Shown here one piece after another: positions 44,751 through 57,599 of a stretch of 64,000 nucleotides of DNA. The notes beneath the pieces were generated by a model. That model made no database searches. It had not been told where the DNA came from and was given only the letters and a program-made list of their open reading frames with translations. Origin of the DNA: Botryococcus braunii (Eukaryota > Chlorophyta > Trebouxiophyceae); the NCBI GenBank assembly GCA_002005505.1, contig KV908523.1, positions 245,584 to 309,583 on the forward strand, given 5' to 3'. Every line of letters starts with the position of its first letter. Position 1 is the first letter of the stretch. The translations under genes and the position numbers were made by a program.

Positions 44751-45857
44751 ATCCTGTAGATAAGTTCAGTGCCTAATATGCATTATACACAGTTCCCATC
44801 ATCATCTCTTTCCCACCCTCTGCCCACCCTCTAACCCTTTGTTAAAAGGATTCAGTTAGGACACAGCATCACCACAGCCGAGCCTCCAGGATGCCCGATC
44901 ACCACTGAGCGAGCTTCAACTCTCCCAAAGATGCCCCAACTCTCAAAGAAGGCACATCAGGCCAGAATGTGATTCGAAAGGCAGGCGCATAGCCCACGGT
45001 AGTGTATTACGCAGCCGCATAGATAAGTCGTATTGGACCTAGTGTCCTTGAGTGGCGCTCTGCCCATCTCCACAACCCCGGTTGACAGCCTGTCTGTCTC
45101 CGAAAGCGCTCCCGCTGTCGTCCTGCAGAGGCAGAGACGCCATCAATAATTATTGGTTACTTATTACTCTTCTAGTGTAAAGTGATTGCTAGTAGCGCCA
45201 AAAATTGTGACCAATGCAATGGGGCTTGTGGATGCTCCACCACAAGGAAGGTCCAGACAATTGTGCAGTATTCAAAGCACAAGTTCTTGCATATGTAAAG
45301 CACTGACATGGGAATCTCATACTTGTCTGACTAGCAACCATTCTATTTGGCAAGGCAGATATCTGGAGGCACATCGATAGGCCTTAGTTGGCTCAAGTTA
45401 CTGTTCCGCCAAGTAACAACCCCCCCCCCTTGGGCCAAGGCCTTTTCATTAAATCAAAGAAGTGGCCTTGGCAAACAGTGGGACAGCAAACATATCCATG
45501 CCAAGGCTATATCTGCTCTGCTGCTCTCGACGTGATGCGAGTGCTTTACTGCAGTACTGCAAGCATGAGCGGAATTAGCAGAGTGCTTACTCCATTGGCT
45601 CTGTGTCAACAACATTCTCTGTAGTATTGTCAAGCAGTAGATTCGCACACATCTACGCATCCACAACCCCCCCCCCCCTTATAACGTTAATTGACAGAGG
45701 GTTAACTTGAATTGTTGATTAACAGAGGGTTAAGCTTAATTGTTAATTAACAGAGAAAAATCCCAATGACACAAACTTTGGTATCATGACGTCTGAAAGC
45801 ACATTAATTCAGAACCCGCAATGACATTATATATGAGACCCTATGGGCGGATTTGGA

Positions 45858-46012
45858 CACACAAGCATTCATACCTTTGGCACTTTGCAAGCTCAGTCCC
45901 AGTTTCAACAGATTCTGGATGATGAAAAAGCAGTAGAAGCAGTCCTTTTGCCAGCCAGTCAAAAGGGATCGGGGGACAGGTTTGGCCTTCTAGGCCCTCC
46001 CGTTAGGTACAT
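45858..46012 (+). other. Exon-like stretch inside CACTA element
   Basis: The plus frame reads GTLQAQSQFQQILDDEKAVE then VLLPASQKGSGDRFGLLGPP and reaches CCGTTAG|GTACAT. Unrecognised. It could be a captured host exon. Confidence 0.25.
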
Positions 46013-46920
46013 TGAGACTGCTTATCAGCACCAGTTCCTATATCTTGATACCGGTTGCATTATGCTTGCCGTGCTAAGAAAATTGACAAGCCCCTCTTGC
46101 TACCTGCCACCTCCCCCTGTCTGCCCCCCCCTCCCACCCGGGCCGCTATGTCCCCCGAGCGATGCGCCTGCCCGCGACCATTGTGTGACCCTCAGTGATC
46201 CAATGATATGCAACACCAACATGGCGCCAGTAACCATAACAGCAACATACAGGGAAGACCCCCCCGCGGGGGGGGGGGGGGGGGACCTGAAAAAGACAAG
46301 GAGCTGCTATATATGAGCTCTGTATGAACGTCAAGAGCTGGTAGCAGCCAGGAACCAGACTCAACCCATCCAACTACAACATAAGATGATCTTCCCGAAT
46401 GTTTTTGGGAGCAACGGCTTGGCACTGCATGAGCCAAAAAGACAGTAGTATATGTACTGAGAAACGACGAAGACTTACCTGCAGGAGCGAAGACTTGAAC
46501 AAGATGTATAGAAATTTGAAACACGAATTCTGAAACTGCTACAAGCTGCATCTTGAGAGGTTGAGGAAGATGCAACACCTTGCGCATCATTTTCCCTGAT
46601 GAGATGCAGTTCCTGTGGTTACGTTGGCTGCAGCAAAGAGTGGACAAGCCCCTGCATCCAACACATCTCATGATTGTCCCACATCGCCCATTATATGCAA
46701 GAGCGCATAAAAAATTACTAAAAAAATGCTTGTCACACAAGAGGGGTTGTGTGTGTGTTGTGCCCCCGGGGGGGGGGGGGGGGGAGGGGGCAGAGATATT
46801 GAGGGCTAGGAGAGGCCTCTCACCCTGCAATGCACTACTGACCAGACCTTCTCCCTGAGGAGATCCACCCATGGAGCCAGTAGTGCTTTTAAGGCATACA
46901 TGCTTCATTTGCCCACAGCA

Positions 46921-47037
46921 GTGTGTATTGCCTGCAGAGAGAATACCAGGAGGTGCAGCATGAACTGCAGCAGATGCACTACTTGAACCACCTTTACGCA
47001 GCCTTGCTTAATTTCTATAAGAACATGTATCACCGGT
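46921..47037 (+). other. Exon-like coiled-coil stretch inside CACTA element
   Basis: After a GCCCACAG acceptor-like site the frame reads YCLQREYQEVQHELQQMHYL, NHLYAALLNFYKNMYHR and meets CACCG|GTGGGA. A second stretch at about 47259-47311 (LVCLADEDVEMYTDTQQ) is bounded by TATTGCAG and CAG|GTATCC. Together they look like consecutive small exons of an unidentified gene. Confidence 0.3.
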
Positions 47038-47947
47038 GGGAACCCCCAACACATACCCCCCTTCTCACTGTAAGACACACCAGAGGCGGAGGGGGGGCAG
47101 ACAGGGCAACTGTGTGAATTGGAATTCCGAGCCAGGGTGCCTCTTACCAGCTCCCCTCCTTGGATGGTGCAACAAAGAGTACAGATTATTTTACATGTGT
47201 TTAGTCCAATGGTAGTAATTGGGTAGTCCTTGGCCTGAACGCTTGACTGCATATTGCAGCTTGTGTGTCTGGCAGACGAAGATGTCGAGATGTACACTGA
47301 CACGCAGCAGGTATCCCCCAAACATCTGCATTCACAGTCCTACATCAACGCACTATATGAAACTATATTGTTCATGAGATTCTGGGGCACCAACTGCAAG
47401 GAACACCAGAACAGTGCCTGCAACAAGTACACCACGGTTCAACAGCATATGATACTCAGCCAATTCTCCTAGGAATATGAATTCCTCTGCAATACTCCTG
47501 AGCAAGCCTGACTTAGTGCAAGCGCAATAGCCGGCTGACAGTGGGACGATCTGCGGTAGAAGGACGAGCAGATTCCGAGGTACCACCAATATGATAAGTA
47601 TAAGAAATGCATAAGAAGCGAAATTTAAAGCACGGCAGCATGAAGCAATGCGAACCTGCCTCAAAAAAGCATGGGCGCCAGCTGCAACATCGGACTTTAC
47701 TTGCAAAGTCCCAAGAGTCCGGAGCATTGTGACTGCCATCAGACATAAAAGCACCTCAGATGGAACAGCAGAACATGAGGAGTGCTATGAGAGCAGAGGC
47801 AACCTAAGTTTACTGCGAAGCAATCAAACGGCTTCATGTTTCGGAAGGTTCCGCGGAGATCCGGACCGTGCCAGCGAACAGTACCGTCAGTATGTTGGTG
47901 TACTGCTCTACTGAAAGTTGTAAATCCCTTCGAGGACCCCCCCCCCC

Positions 47948-48580
<633 letters not shown>

Positions 48581-48835
48581 TGCTGGGCTGCTCATTGTTA
48601 GTGCACACCCGCAGCCGTCCAGGTGCAAGAGTGCGTGCAGGTGGGGACGTGCGTGCGCAGTGAACACAGGGAGGACTTGTTTGTAGTGAAGGGCTGCATG
48701 TACTCGCAAAAGGACTCGGGGTTTCAGAGGCGACCACCCCACTGCAGGACTCATTACTGCACCTCATTACTAGACAAACCTAGCTGCACTTACTGCCAAT
48801 TTTCTGTATACCAGGCCAGAAAACATGGTAGCAAA

Positions 48836-49110
48836 CTAAAATTTGTGCGTGTTTGCGTTGATGGGCCACCGAATTGGTTTGATAAGGTGCGGGTTGTCAC
48901 CTGCAAAGGTGCCAGCGTGCTCAAGCTTATCAATCAACGAATGTAAAATCTCTTGTTCACAGTAATAAGCAGTTCCAGCACGAGCTGACGAAGCTTTCTT
49001 CTTGTGTCTAAAAGCCGTGGCATGGCTGACCCAATTACGGGGATCAAGAACCCTAAAATCTATTACATCATGAGGGGAACATATGCGGCACCGGCACACA
49101 TGCTGCCTCC
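48836..49110 (-). CDS. Zinc-finger-like ORF in CACTA element, possible transposase N-terminus
   Basis: The minus-strand frame reads RRQHVCRCRICSPHDVIDFR, then WVSHATAFRHKKKASSARAG and YYCEQEILHSLIDKLEHAG. A C-x-C-x2-C cluster followed by H-x4-RH resembles the N-terminal zinc-binding part of CACTA/TNP2-type proteins, but this is weak similarity judged by eye. The region coding for the Cys cluster is duplicated in inverted orientation in the hairpin at 49091-49187. No downstream catalytic region was found. Confidence 0.35.
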
Positions 49111-49187
49111 TTGATGTTAGATTTCCAACAAAATCTGTAAACCTGCAGGTTGGAAATCTAACATCAAGGAGGCAGCATGTGTGCCGG
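49091..49187. repeat. 39-bp perfect inverted repeat, 19-nt loop
   Basis: Arms 49091-49129 and 49149-49187 pair perfectly. The loop is 49130-49148. A strong hairpin on either strand. Confidence 0.95.
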
Positions 49188-49707
49188 TCAGCTGACCTTG
49201 TTTGCCTTCGGGTCTAGCAGACTGTCCCAGACCCAGGGACCCGCAGACGAATAAGAAGCGGTTTGGTTCCTTGCTCGACTCATGATGATTATCAATCTAC
49301 ATCATAATAGGCTTTCAACTTGCCCTCGCGTGCAAAGTAACGCTTATTGCAGAGGGCGGCTTGAACACATCCGTGTCATAGTATGTTACTTATACCTAAG
49401 CCAGAACGTAACGCACAATCCTCTTGGTGATTAAGTCACACGGGCAGCCCAGGACGAATTCGTACTGAATTCGATGTTGTCCTACATGACTCGCTGGGAC
49501 AACATCGAATTCGGTATGGATTCACCCCGGGCTGCCATCGATCGCGAGAGCCTATGCGAATCCGCATCGAATTCGGCCAGTCGGAAAACGCGTGTCGAAA
49601 GCAGGCTCCCTTCTTACCGAATTCAGAGCGAATTCGAATCGAAAGCGACTGTCCAGCGAAATCGACATCGAATTCGCATCGAATTATAGTTGCGAAATCT
49701 ACTAGTG

Positions 49708-50180
49708 GGGTTTACGTCTAAGGCCTACGGTGTAGCACCAGGACTAGTCCTGGAGTACTCCCAACCAAACTTCGACACACAGGTTCGGTTCCAAGACAGT
49801 AAACCTGACAGTAATCCTTGATGGAATTATCGCACCCTTGCTGGCCACAGGAAAACATGGCATAAACCATGGCGGGGACAACCGATGTAAGGCTGGACCC
49901 ACCCATACTGCACATACGATCCCGGGGGAAGCCCTTGTACGCAATACTAACACAGTACTCAATATACAAACACTTAAACGTGTTTTTTTATCTTAGGGTT
50001 CAGGTTTTAGGGTTCATATCTTAGTGTTTATAAACACTAAGGAACTTAGTGTTTATAAACACTAAGGAACTTAGTGTTTATAAACACTAAGGAACTTAGT
50101 GTTTATAAACACTAAGGAACTTAGTGTTTATAAACACTAAGTTCCTTAATTAAGGAACCCTAACCTGCTCCTCGCTCATG
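49708..50180 (+). repeat. R2 module, last copy (end of array)
   Basis: Right part of the R2 split by the CACTA element, ending near the CTGCTCCTCGCTCATG motif. R1 does not follow; unrelated sequence begins. Confidence 0.8.
50021..50140. repeat. Five-copy 25-bp palindromic tandem repeat
   Basis: Unit TTAGTGTTTATAAACACTAA + GGAAC, starting at 50021, 50046, 50071, 50096 and 50121. The 20-bp core is self-complementary. It ends in a further palindrome, GTTCCTTAATTAAGGAAC. Other R2 copies have only a single TTAGTGTTT here. Confidence 0.95.
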
Positions 50181-50862
50181 ATCAACTCTGAATTTCATTG
50201 GGCTTCAGATAGTGTATCACATGCACATCCTGTCAGTGGTACCACCATGGTGTTGCTTGGGGGTATGCACTCTGTCTGACACATGTGGTACATGACATGA
50301 CATGACCTGACATGCATGTGTGGCAGTGGTCAAAATTCATGGTCGACCACTACCGGTTTGGGGCCCACGTAGGAAACTTCCTTTTTTACTGTGATGCTCC
50401 CTCTCACAACAGTGTGGTTGCATTGTGCTTCCGGATCCGTCTGCCAGGTTCATAATCTCATCGTGCTTATTGCCAAATGGCTGGGTTTTCAAAATGACCG
50501 GTCATGAATGCAATAACAACGTTGTTATAGTCAACTAATCCTCCATTACTATAGGGAGTTTACAACGACCCGGGCCTCAAACCCAATTGGTTTAAGCTTC
50601 AAGTTATCTAATGTGTCAACGACCTAAACCCAGTAACTCTTTCTATGGGTGCCGATACAAAAGATGCAGCGAATACTATATCCGGCTCAGTGTTGTCAGG
50701 TCAAATTACGTGGTCTTTAGGCATAGCACTGTACAGTACAGAACTAGTAACGGATATTCCGTACTTAACAGCTACTGCCCAAAACTGTTAAACATATACG
50801 ATGCATCGTCTGACAAAAATGTCCTATATATGGCATTAATATATATTTATGTTTATATATAT
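50181..50862. other. No gene recognised
   Basis: No convincing ORF or repeat relationship was found, except TA-rich sequence just before repeat E. Confidence 0.5.
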
Positions 50863-51770
50863 AGGGTTTCGCCACCTGGAACTCGGGGCAGTACCGTTCC
50901 ATCTTTTTCGCGCAGATACACCGCAACTCTAAACCCTAAACCCTATGCTCCTAGGCCCCTACCAGCACTCCTGCCATCTGCAATTCTCCTGCCCTTCAAT
51001 GGCCCTTCTTCAGTCCGTAACCCACACTGTTCCGCTGCACACACTTCCGCCTGTCCATAACTTTTTGCCGGTGGAAACTTGACTTCACAAAACAAGAGTT
51101 CTTAAGCTTTTGACAGTAATTCATAAGAAGTAACTTAAAGCAGCACACTCCCAAGGCATTCTTTTTACAAGATTCAGACGAAAGGCAATATCCAGAAATT
51201 CAGGTAAGAGCCTTTGGAGATTCGAATTGCGTTTCAGATAGAAAGTAAACCGCTAGTAGTAGTTCTCAACTAGCTATATAGCTAAATATGGCTGCTACCT
51301 CTAGAGCTACTAGTATAGTGCTCGTAGTTGAGCTACTTTTAAACGTTAATATACGATAGCGTCAACTTCCATATTACCTACAGTAAATGCTATTGTCGTC
51401 GTGTTGTAAATAATTGTACCACATAGGCTTGTACCAATCTTTAATTATAATACTGTATGCGCTTATTTACGCGATAGCTATATATACGGGCTTACAGAAG
51501 CGCTTATATGGGTGTGTAGATGTTTATGCATATATAAACATCAACACACGCACATGTATTTATATTAAAGTTTGATATATCAAACTTCAGTTTCGAAAGT
51601 CAATTCAGTCGGTGATGTACATGTGTATGTACACCGTTATGCCGGTCGACTGTGTTGTTCTAGTTTACAAAACCTTGCCATTGGAACCCGTGCCAACCCA
51701 ATCTATTAAACTTCTTTGCAGACTGGCCTACAGGGAAGCTTTTAAATAGTAAGTTCCGCTGCTGTTGCAG
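50863..51770 (+). repeat. Repeat E, copy 2
   Basis: Counterpart of 3091-3980 with the same ends (AGGGTTTCG..., ...GTTGCAG). It has CCCTAAACCCTA near 50934 and lacks the 20-bp fold-back insertion of copy 1. Nothing outside the two ends matches. Confidence 0.8.
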
Positions 51771-51811
51771 GATGTAGTGTTGGAGTTGATGTCCGTATTT
51801 GTAGAATAAGC

Positions 51812-52101
51812 ACCTGTTCGCAACCGTAAGTATCTGTCACATACTCAAGCATTCGCATCAGTTATGACGTCGTCCTCGTAACTGACCACCGCTGCCCACA
51901 CGTGTATACACTTACACTTATGCAGCTCGCACTGTCTCAAAAGACAGAAAACAACAACCTCCGATATTCTCTCACGCAGCCCACATGCACAAGTATAGCA
52001 TGATATCAGTGAGAGCAATACTCCGGCAGGTCTCAGACAGGTCCTTTAGTGTTCACACTCAAAGGACTCCAGGCAACTCAAAGATGAAGTTCCAACTGTC
52101 T
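51812..52101 (-). repeat. Intron-less (spliced) copy of the 52123-52623 sequence
   Basis: Three blocks (51812-51889, 51890-51961/2, 51962-52101) match 52123-52200, 52308-52380 and 52484-52623 with no mismatch by eye. The two intervening sequences of the other copy are precisely absent. The blocks read as minus-strand exons with no long open frame, so it is probably untranslated or non-coding RNA sequence. It looks like cDNA of a spliced RNA. Confidence 0.88.
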
Positions 52102-52122
52102 CTTTACATGGTGTTGTTAATT

Positions 52123-52623
52123 ACCTGTTCGCAACCGTAAGTATCTGTCACATACTCAAGCATTCGCATCAGTTATGACGTCGTCCTCGTAACTGACCAC
52201 CTGTACGAGTCACGTACATTACTCTCTATCAGTATCATACTTACACCAGTAACTAAACAACACAATGTCTTCCATCAATGTACAATTTTATCAGGAGGTG
52301 TTCTTACCGCTGCCCACACGTGTATACACTTACACTTATGCAGCTCGCACTGTCTCAAAAGACAGAAAACAACAACCTCCTGCACAGTACTGAATGTTAT
52401 TCAGTCTTCACAACTAAATGACACTCAATAACACTTATGTTTATCATGTACCAAGCACTGCCGATGCTCTAACCGAGTCTTACCGATATTCTCTCACGCA
52501 GCCCACATGCACAAGTATAGCATGATATCAGTGAGAGCAATACTCCGGCAGGTCTCAGACAGGTCCTTTAGTGTTCACACTCAAAGGACTCCAGGCAACT
52601 CAAAGATGAAGTTCCAACTGTCT
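52123..52623 (-). other. Three-exon, two-intron transcribed segment (unspliced)
   Basis: On the minus strand: exon c (52484-52623), intron GTAAGACTCGG...CTGTGCAG (52380-52483), exon b (52308-52379), intron GTAAGAACACC...CGTACAG (52201-52307), exon a (52123-52200), then CAG|GT. Both introns are GT-AG with GTAAGA donors and about 105 bp long. They are proven by the spliced neighbour. The exons contain stops in all frames. A TATA-like GTTATATACT lies upstream on the same strand at 52911-52920, so it may be the leader of a transcript that starts in the Copia 3' flank. Confidence 0.8.
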
Positions 52624-53213
52624 GAGGACCACGCTGCCGACCTGCCCCTCCTAGCCTGATCGTGCGTTATGCACAATCGCAGATCACCGCTGACAAGTGT
52701 ACTTTATCACCACATCCTAAGTGTGTGAAGTACACTTGTCACACCCACGAAGTACAGACTTATGCTGTAACTTATACACCTGTCCTACACGTGTACACTC
52801 ACAATAGGATCTCCATCATGGTTCTTTGAACTTCACTGACTGAGATCTGTACTTGCGTGATAGGCTATGAACTCATGTCACCCACGGAGAACTTTCTCTC
52901 CAGGTCTCCTAGTATATAACGGCAATTTTTGTGTCCTGATGCAGGCGTTTTTCTTTTCACATCATATGTCCCTCTATTCACTTTATGTGACGTGTCCAAA
53001 ACCAATGGTGTGAACGAGAGAGAGCTCCCATACTTACGCATACGTATCTCCGCACAAGCAGATCCGTACCTTATGTTATCTCTCTCCCAAGACACAACAA
53101 TACTTCCCCTTTTGGACACTCACTTATAAAGTTCAATGTCTGTTCATTACTAATTGAGTTTTGTTTTGTACAGTCAGAAGTCCATTACTCTCCTTCTCTC
53201 TCATTCTCACCCG
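52624..53213. other. 3' flank of Copia element, possible LTR
   Basis: Expected place of the Copia 3' LTR. A purine tract GAGAGAGAAGGAGAG (minus strand, about 53187-53203) follows the pol stop, and a TATA-like motif lies at 52911-52920. A matching 5' LTR was not found right of 57534, so LTR status is unproven. Confidence 0.35.
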
Positions 53214-56200
53214 TTACACCATTCCCATCCTAAGGCTGTCCCTGTGCTTCAAGAAGGACGGGCTGTTCAATGGTTTTGTGAACAGATCCGCCACATTCTC
53301 ATCGGTGGCCACATACTCAGGCAGAATTTGACCCCATGCAACCTTCTCACGAGCCTGATGATAACACACACTTATGTGCTTTGTGTATTTTGACAGCACA
53401 TGATTCTGCAGGTTAGCGATGCAGCCCATGTTATCCATCATGAGCTTCACCCCTCTCACTACTCTTCCCAACGCCCCCAGCAAGCTACCAAGCCACACTC
53501 CCTCTTTGATTGCATGGCTTGCAGCTATATACTCCGCCTCCACCGTAGATGTGGCGACGGACTGCTGTTTCTTGCTTCCCCAAGAGACTGCACCTCCATT
53601 CAACATGAACACAAATCCCGTTGTGGATTTCCGTGTATCCATGTCTCCTGCAAAATCGGAATCAACATACCCTTCAAGGGTCTGCTGCCAAGTGCCCCCA
53701 TATACCAGCCCCATCTCCTTAGTACCAAGAAGATAACTTACAACTCTCAGTCCTGCCTTGTAATGAGCAGTTGTGGGAGCTGCACGGTAGCGCGCCAGCA
53801 AGCTGACAGCTTGCGAGATATCTGGACGCGTGGTATTTGCCAAATACTGCAGCGAGCCGATAAGCTCTAGATACCTATGACCATCAGGCAGTTTAGAACC
53901 TGACCCCACCACCTCCTCAGCCACCTCACCCTGTGGCTGCTCCGTTGCCACAAAGCTCTTACACATGGGTGTATTGTACACCCGTCCCCCTTCCTCAATC
54001 CCAAAGGACTGTGCCAAGTCCCGAATTTTCTGAGTGTTAGTGATCACTAACACTCCCTTCTCTCTATCTCTCTTCACTTCGCTTCCCAGAAAATTCTTGA
54101 CTTCCCCCAAGTCATGAATTTTGAACCTACTCTTAAGCTCACACTTGATCTCCTGCACACGAGTATCATCCTTACTGATTATCAGTAAGTCATCCACATA
54201 CGTGACAATAAACACACGTGCTTCCCCTATTCCCGCATTGATGAATAATCCGGGATCACTCAAGCATGGCTTAAAACCCATTTCTCCCAAGTCCCTTGTC
54301 AACCTCTTGTGCCAGGCCCTGGGTGCCTGTTTCAGGCCGTACAAAGCTTTCTTCAGGCGGTACACTTCCTTCTTGTTTCCATTAGAAAACCCTGGAGGCT
54401 GTGACACGTACACTTCCTCCTCGAGCTCTCCATTCAAGAAGGCAGTTTTGATGTCAACTTGATGAATGGACATATTTTCAGTCGCTGCAATGTTCAACAG
54501 CACCCGTCTACAAGCATGCGTGCTCATAGGAGCGAAAGTTTGGTCACAGTCAATACCCTCAACCTGACGGCATCCCTGTGCGACCAGTCTTGCCTTGAAT
54601 CGGACCACATCCCCAAATTCATCAGTTTTAAGTGCAAACACCCAGATGAGAGGAATGACTTTTGCACCTTCAGGCCTATTTACAACCTCAAATGTGTCAC
54701 ACTCTTCAATCGCGTCCAGTTCCTCTTGCATAGCCTGTTTCCAATACTCCTTTTGAGGGCTAGACATAGCTTCCCCAATGTGCTTGGGGATGACCAAATC
54801 TGCAGCGCTCATTTTCTCTTCCCCGCCCTTTCAATCACAGCAGCATGTACCCGTACACTTGTTGCATTTGCACCAGGCACAAACCTGTCAGGTGGAGCCA
54901 CGCTTGCTCTCAGATCATATCTTCCCCCACCCCTTCTTTCTTCTTCCCCGGCAGAATCAATTTCTACATCGTGTCCGGGGTCATCGTCTTGACCATCCGC
55001 CCTATCAACTCTGTCATCCTCCTCACTCTGGTTCACTTCTTCCCTTTCTTCATCCTCCTCACTCATTTGCTGGTCAGCTTCAGCCGGTGGCAGTTGTTGA
55101 AGAAGTCCTCGGGCTCGCAGTAACGCATCCCTGAGATTGCCGACATGTAACGCCGGCTCTACCGCCAGCTGCCTTGGAACATCAACAACTCTCTCTTGTA
55201 CTTCTTCCACCAACTCCACATCATCATCATCAGACACAAACAGACCCTGTACATCCTTCTCTCTGTGCTCTCCCTCTGGAGAGGCCACTGAATACCCTAG
55301 TTCGTCTTCTACGAACCGCACATCTTTGCTCACAACAATTTTTCCTTTCACCAGCACCCTGTACGCCTTTGACCCTTGTGCGTACCCCACGAACATGCCA
55401 GCAACAGAGCGGGGACCCAACGCTGTCAGCTGCCGTTCTGGCAGCCTAACATATGCAAGACAACCCCAGATCTTGAAGTACTTGCACGTAGGTTTCCCTC
55501 CATAAAACAGCTCATTGGGACATGCATTCTTGCCCCTTACTGCACTGAAGTTTAACAAATAAACAACCGTGCGATTGCTTCAGGCCACAGCTCAGGCCCT
55601 GCTTCAGCATCAAAAAGCAAAGCCCTCACTCTTTCCTTGATTACTCTGTTAATTCTCTCAACCTTTCCATTCTGCTCGGGCGTATAAGGAGCGCTTGTTT
55701 GATGCGTTATCCCTTTACGTGAGAAAAACTGAGACAGGTCACTGTTTACAAATTCAGTTCCCCTATCAGTCCTCACAGTACCCACTTTACATTTGGTGGA
55801 TACTTCCCATTTCAGAAGGATTTCTTGGACAAGCTGGCCTACCTCAGCCTTGGAGCTGAACGATCGAGCTTCACACTTGTGCGAGAAGTCGTCTAGCAGG
55901 ACCAGCAAGTACCGCTCTCCACCCAGCCCAACAACTGGCATCTCCCCCATGACGTCCATGTGGACAAGCTGCAGTCTCTCTGTAGACTCTGCACCCATGG
56001 AGGTAGGCAGTGGAGTCTTACTCTGCTTCCCCCGAATGCACGCATCACAATGAGTAACGACTTTCTCAATTTCTGCAGTGCTGCCCTTCAGATCATTCAG
56101 AAAATTATCTCTCATCATCCGTGACATGCACACAATGCCAGGGTGACCCAATCTTCTGTGCCATATCTCTGTTTCGTCTTTAGTAGTGACCAAAGAGGCT

Positions 56201-57534
56201 GCCCCTCCCCAAGCACACAACCGCTGATTACTTGAGAGGAAATACAGTCGCCCTATTGACACAATTTCACACTCAAATCCACTCTTTTCTGCCGAAACAT
56301 TGACATATTCACCCCTTTCATTGACTGAAAATTTGCAACCATCATTCACAGCCGCAGACACTGAAAACAAATTATCAGTGGCTGTTGGAGCATACTCAAC
56401 TTGTGTCAACAATATGCTCCCACCACCTTTCACCGACAGTACTACATTTCCTTGTGCTTTTCTTAATGCGCTTCCATCACTTGCAGCCAAACACAACGGC
56501 TTGGCAACATCATATGCCACCACATTTGACATAAGACGAACATCATTGCAGATATGATTAGTGGCTCCTGTATCCACCAACCATTGGCCTTCTACGCCAT
56601 CATGCATACCTGCAGTGGCCATGCCTGCACGAGTCCCTTGTGAATTACCTCCTTCTTGTTTTGCCAGTGCTGGACAATCAGCTCTCTTGTGTCCCACTTG
56701 ATGGCAGTTGTAGCAGGTCCCACGAAATGGCCTTCCCTCATATCGTCCGGATGGCTCCTTCTTGGCTGTTGCGGCCCTCGGTACGCGTGGAACTTTATCA
56801 TTGAACCCGATGGACTCTGCCACTGCGCGGATGGCCGTCAACGTCCCCTCCACACCCACTGTTGCTGTGGATGCCGTCAGTGATGCCTTGTGGGCATCAA
56901 ACTGATAGGGCAGGCACTTTAAAACTGATTTCTTCAGCTTGGCAGTAGTGATGGGCATGGCATTGGTGGACAGACGCTTCGCAAGGAGTTGCTTGCGGCT
57001 GACGTACTCCTCCAATGACATTTCATTTCCCATAATCTCATTGTCAAGCAACTCCAGCCACTCATCATTTATGTCCAAATTGGCTCCACCCTCAAACTGA
57101 CTAATAATCCATTTCAGGGCAACATGAGCAGATTCCATAAATGCCACCTTTTGTGCCCACACTTCTGGAATCTTCTGAAGTAACAAGTGAAGAGCTACCG
57201 CATCGCCCTTAGTCCCGGGCATGTGTGTCTTCAGACACTGCCACACATTTTTACTCACAGCACAGTGAACAACACTCTGTCTCCAGATGTCCAAGGAGAA
57301 ACCAAGCCTGTCAAGTGTAGCAGTCACTTGCAAGCTTGAATTTACCGGACTCGTGGTGTCTTCGCTCCCTGACGTGCTCACGGGCCCTGAATCACGTGCT
57401 TGAACCCCGTCTGCTGTGCCACTTCCTCCCACGTCAATCTCTCCAGTGTGTCCCCCCCCAATGTTGATCCTCAGTTTGTAATACTCGGATGCATTAACAA
57501 CGGGTCCAGCCTGTGATCCTCCACCAGTGTCCAT
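53214..57534 (-). pseudogene. gag-pol: Ty1/Copia gag-pol polyprotein (two frameshifts)
   Basis: Starts MDTGGGSQAGPVVNASEYYK. Gag is of UBN2 type and has a CCHC knuckle (CYNCHQVGHKRADC, about residues 274-287). Protease WLVDTGATNHIC is near 320. The integrase HHCC finger (HRRLGHPG, CDACIRGKQ) is followed by the core (VLLDDFSHK, RTDRGTEFVN, PEQNGKVERINRVIKERV). Near 55555 the frame shifts and continues as NFSAVRGKNACPNELFYGGK plus a linker. Near 54820-54840 it shifts again into RT (DIKTAFLNGELEEEVYVSQP, TYVDDLLIISK) and RNase H (GYVDSDFAGDMDTRKSTTGF, SKKQQSVATSTVEAEYIA), ending VADLFTKPLN. Integrase before RT is the Copia order. Only two small shifts, so it is a young but inactive copy. Confidence 0.93.
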
Positions 57535-57599
57535 GATGGAAGTCTATCAAACAGAAACGTTGAAAAGTTGGACCAAACGCGGAACTGGTACTGTACTAT

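Noticed and set aside
50021..50140. CRISPR-like array
   Set aside because: The five 25-bp units are directly adjacent and palindromic, with no unique spacers, in eukaryotic DNA.
51812..52623. Simple tandem duplication with two deletions
   Set aside because: The missing segments are exactly GT-AG with GTAAGA donors on one strand; two independent deletions would not be expected to match splice sites.
54459..55505. Plus-strand ORFs opposite the Copia pol
   Set aside because: Shadows of the Asp/Glu-rich Copia linker and RT on the other strand.
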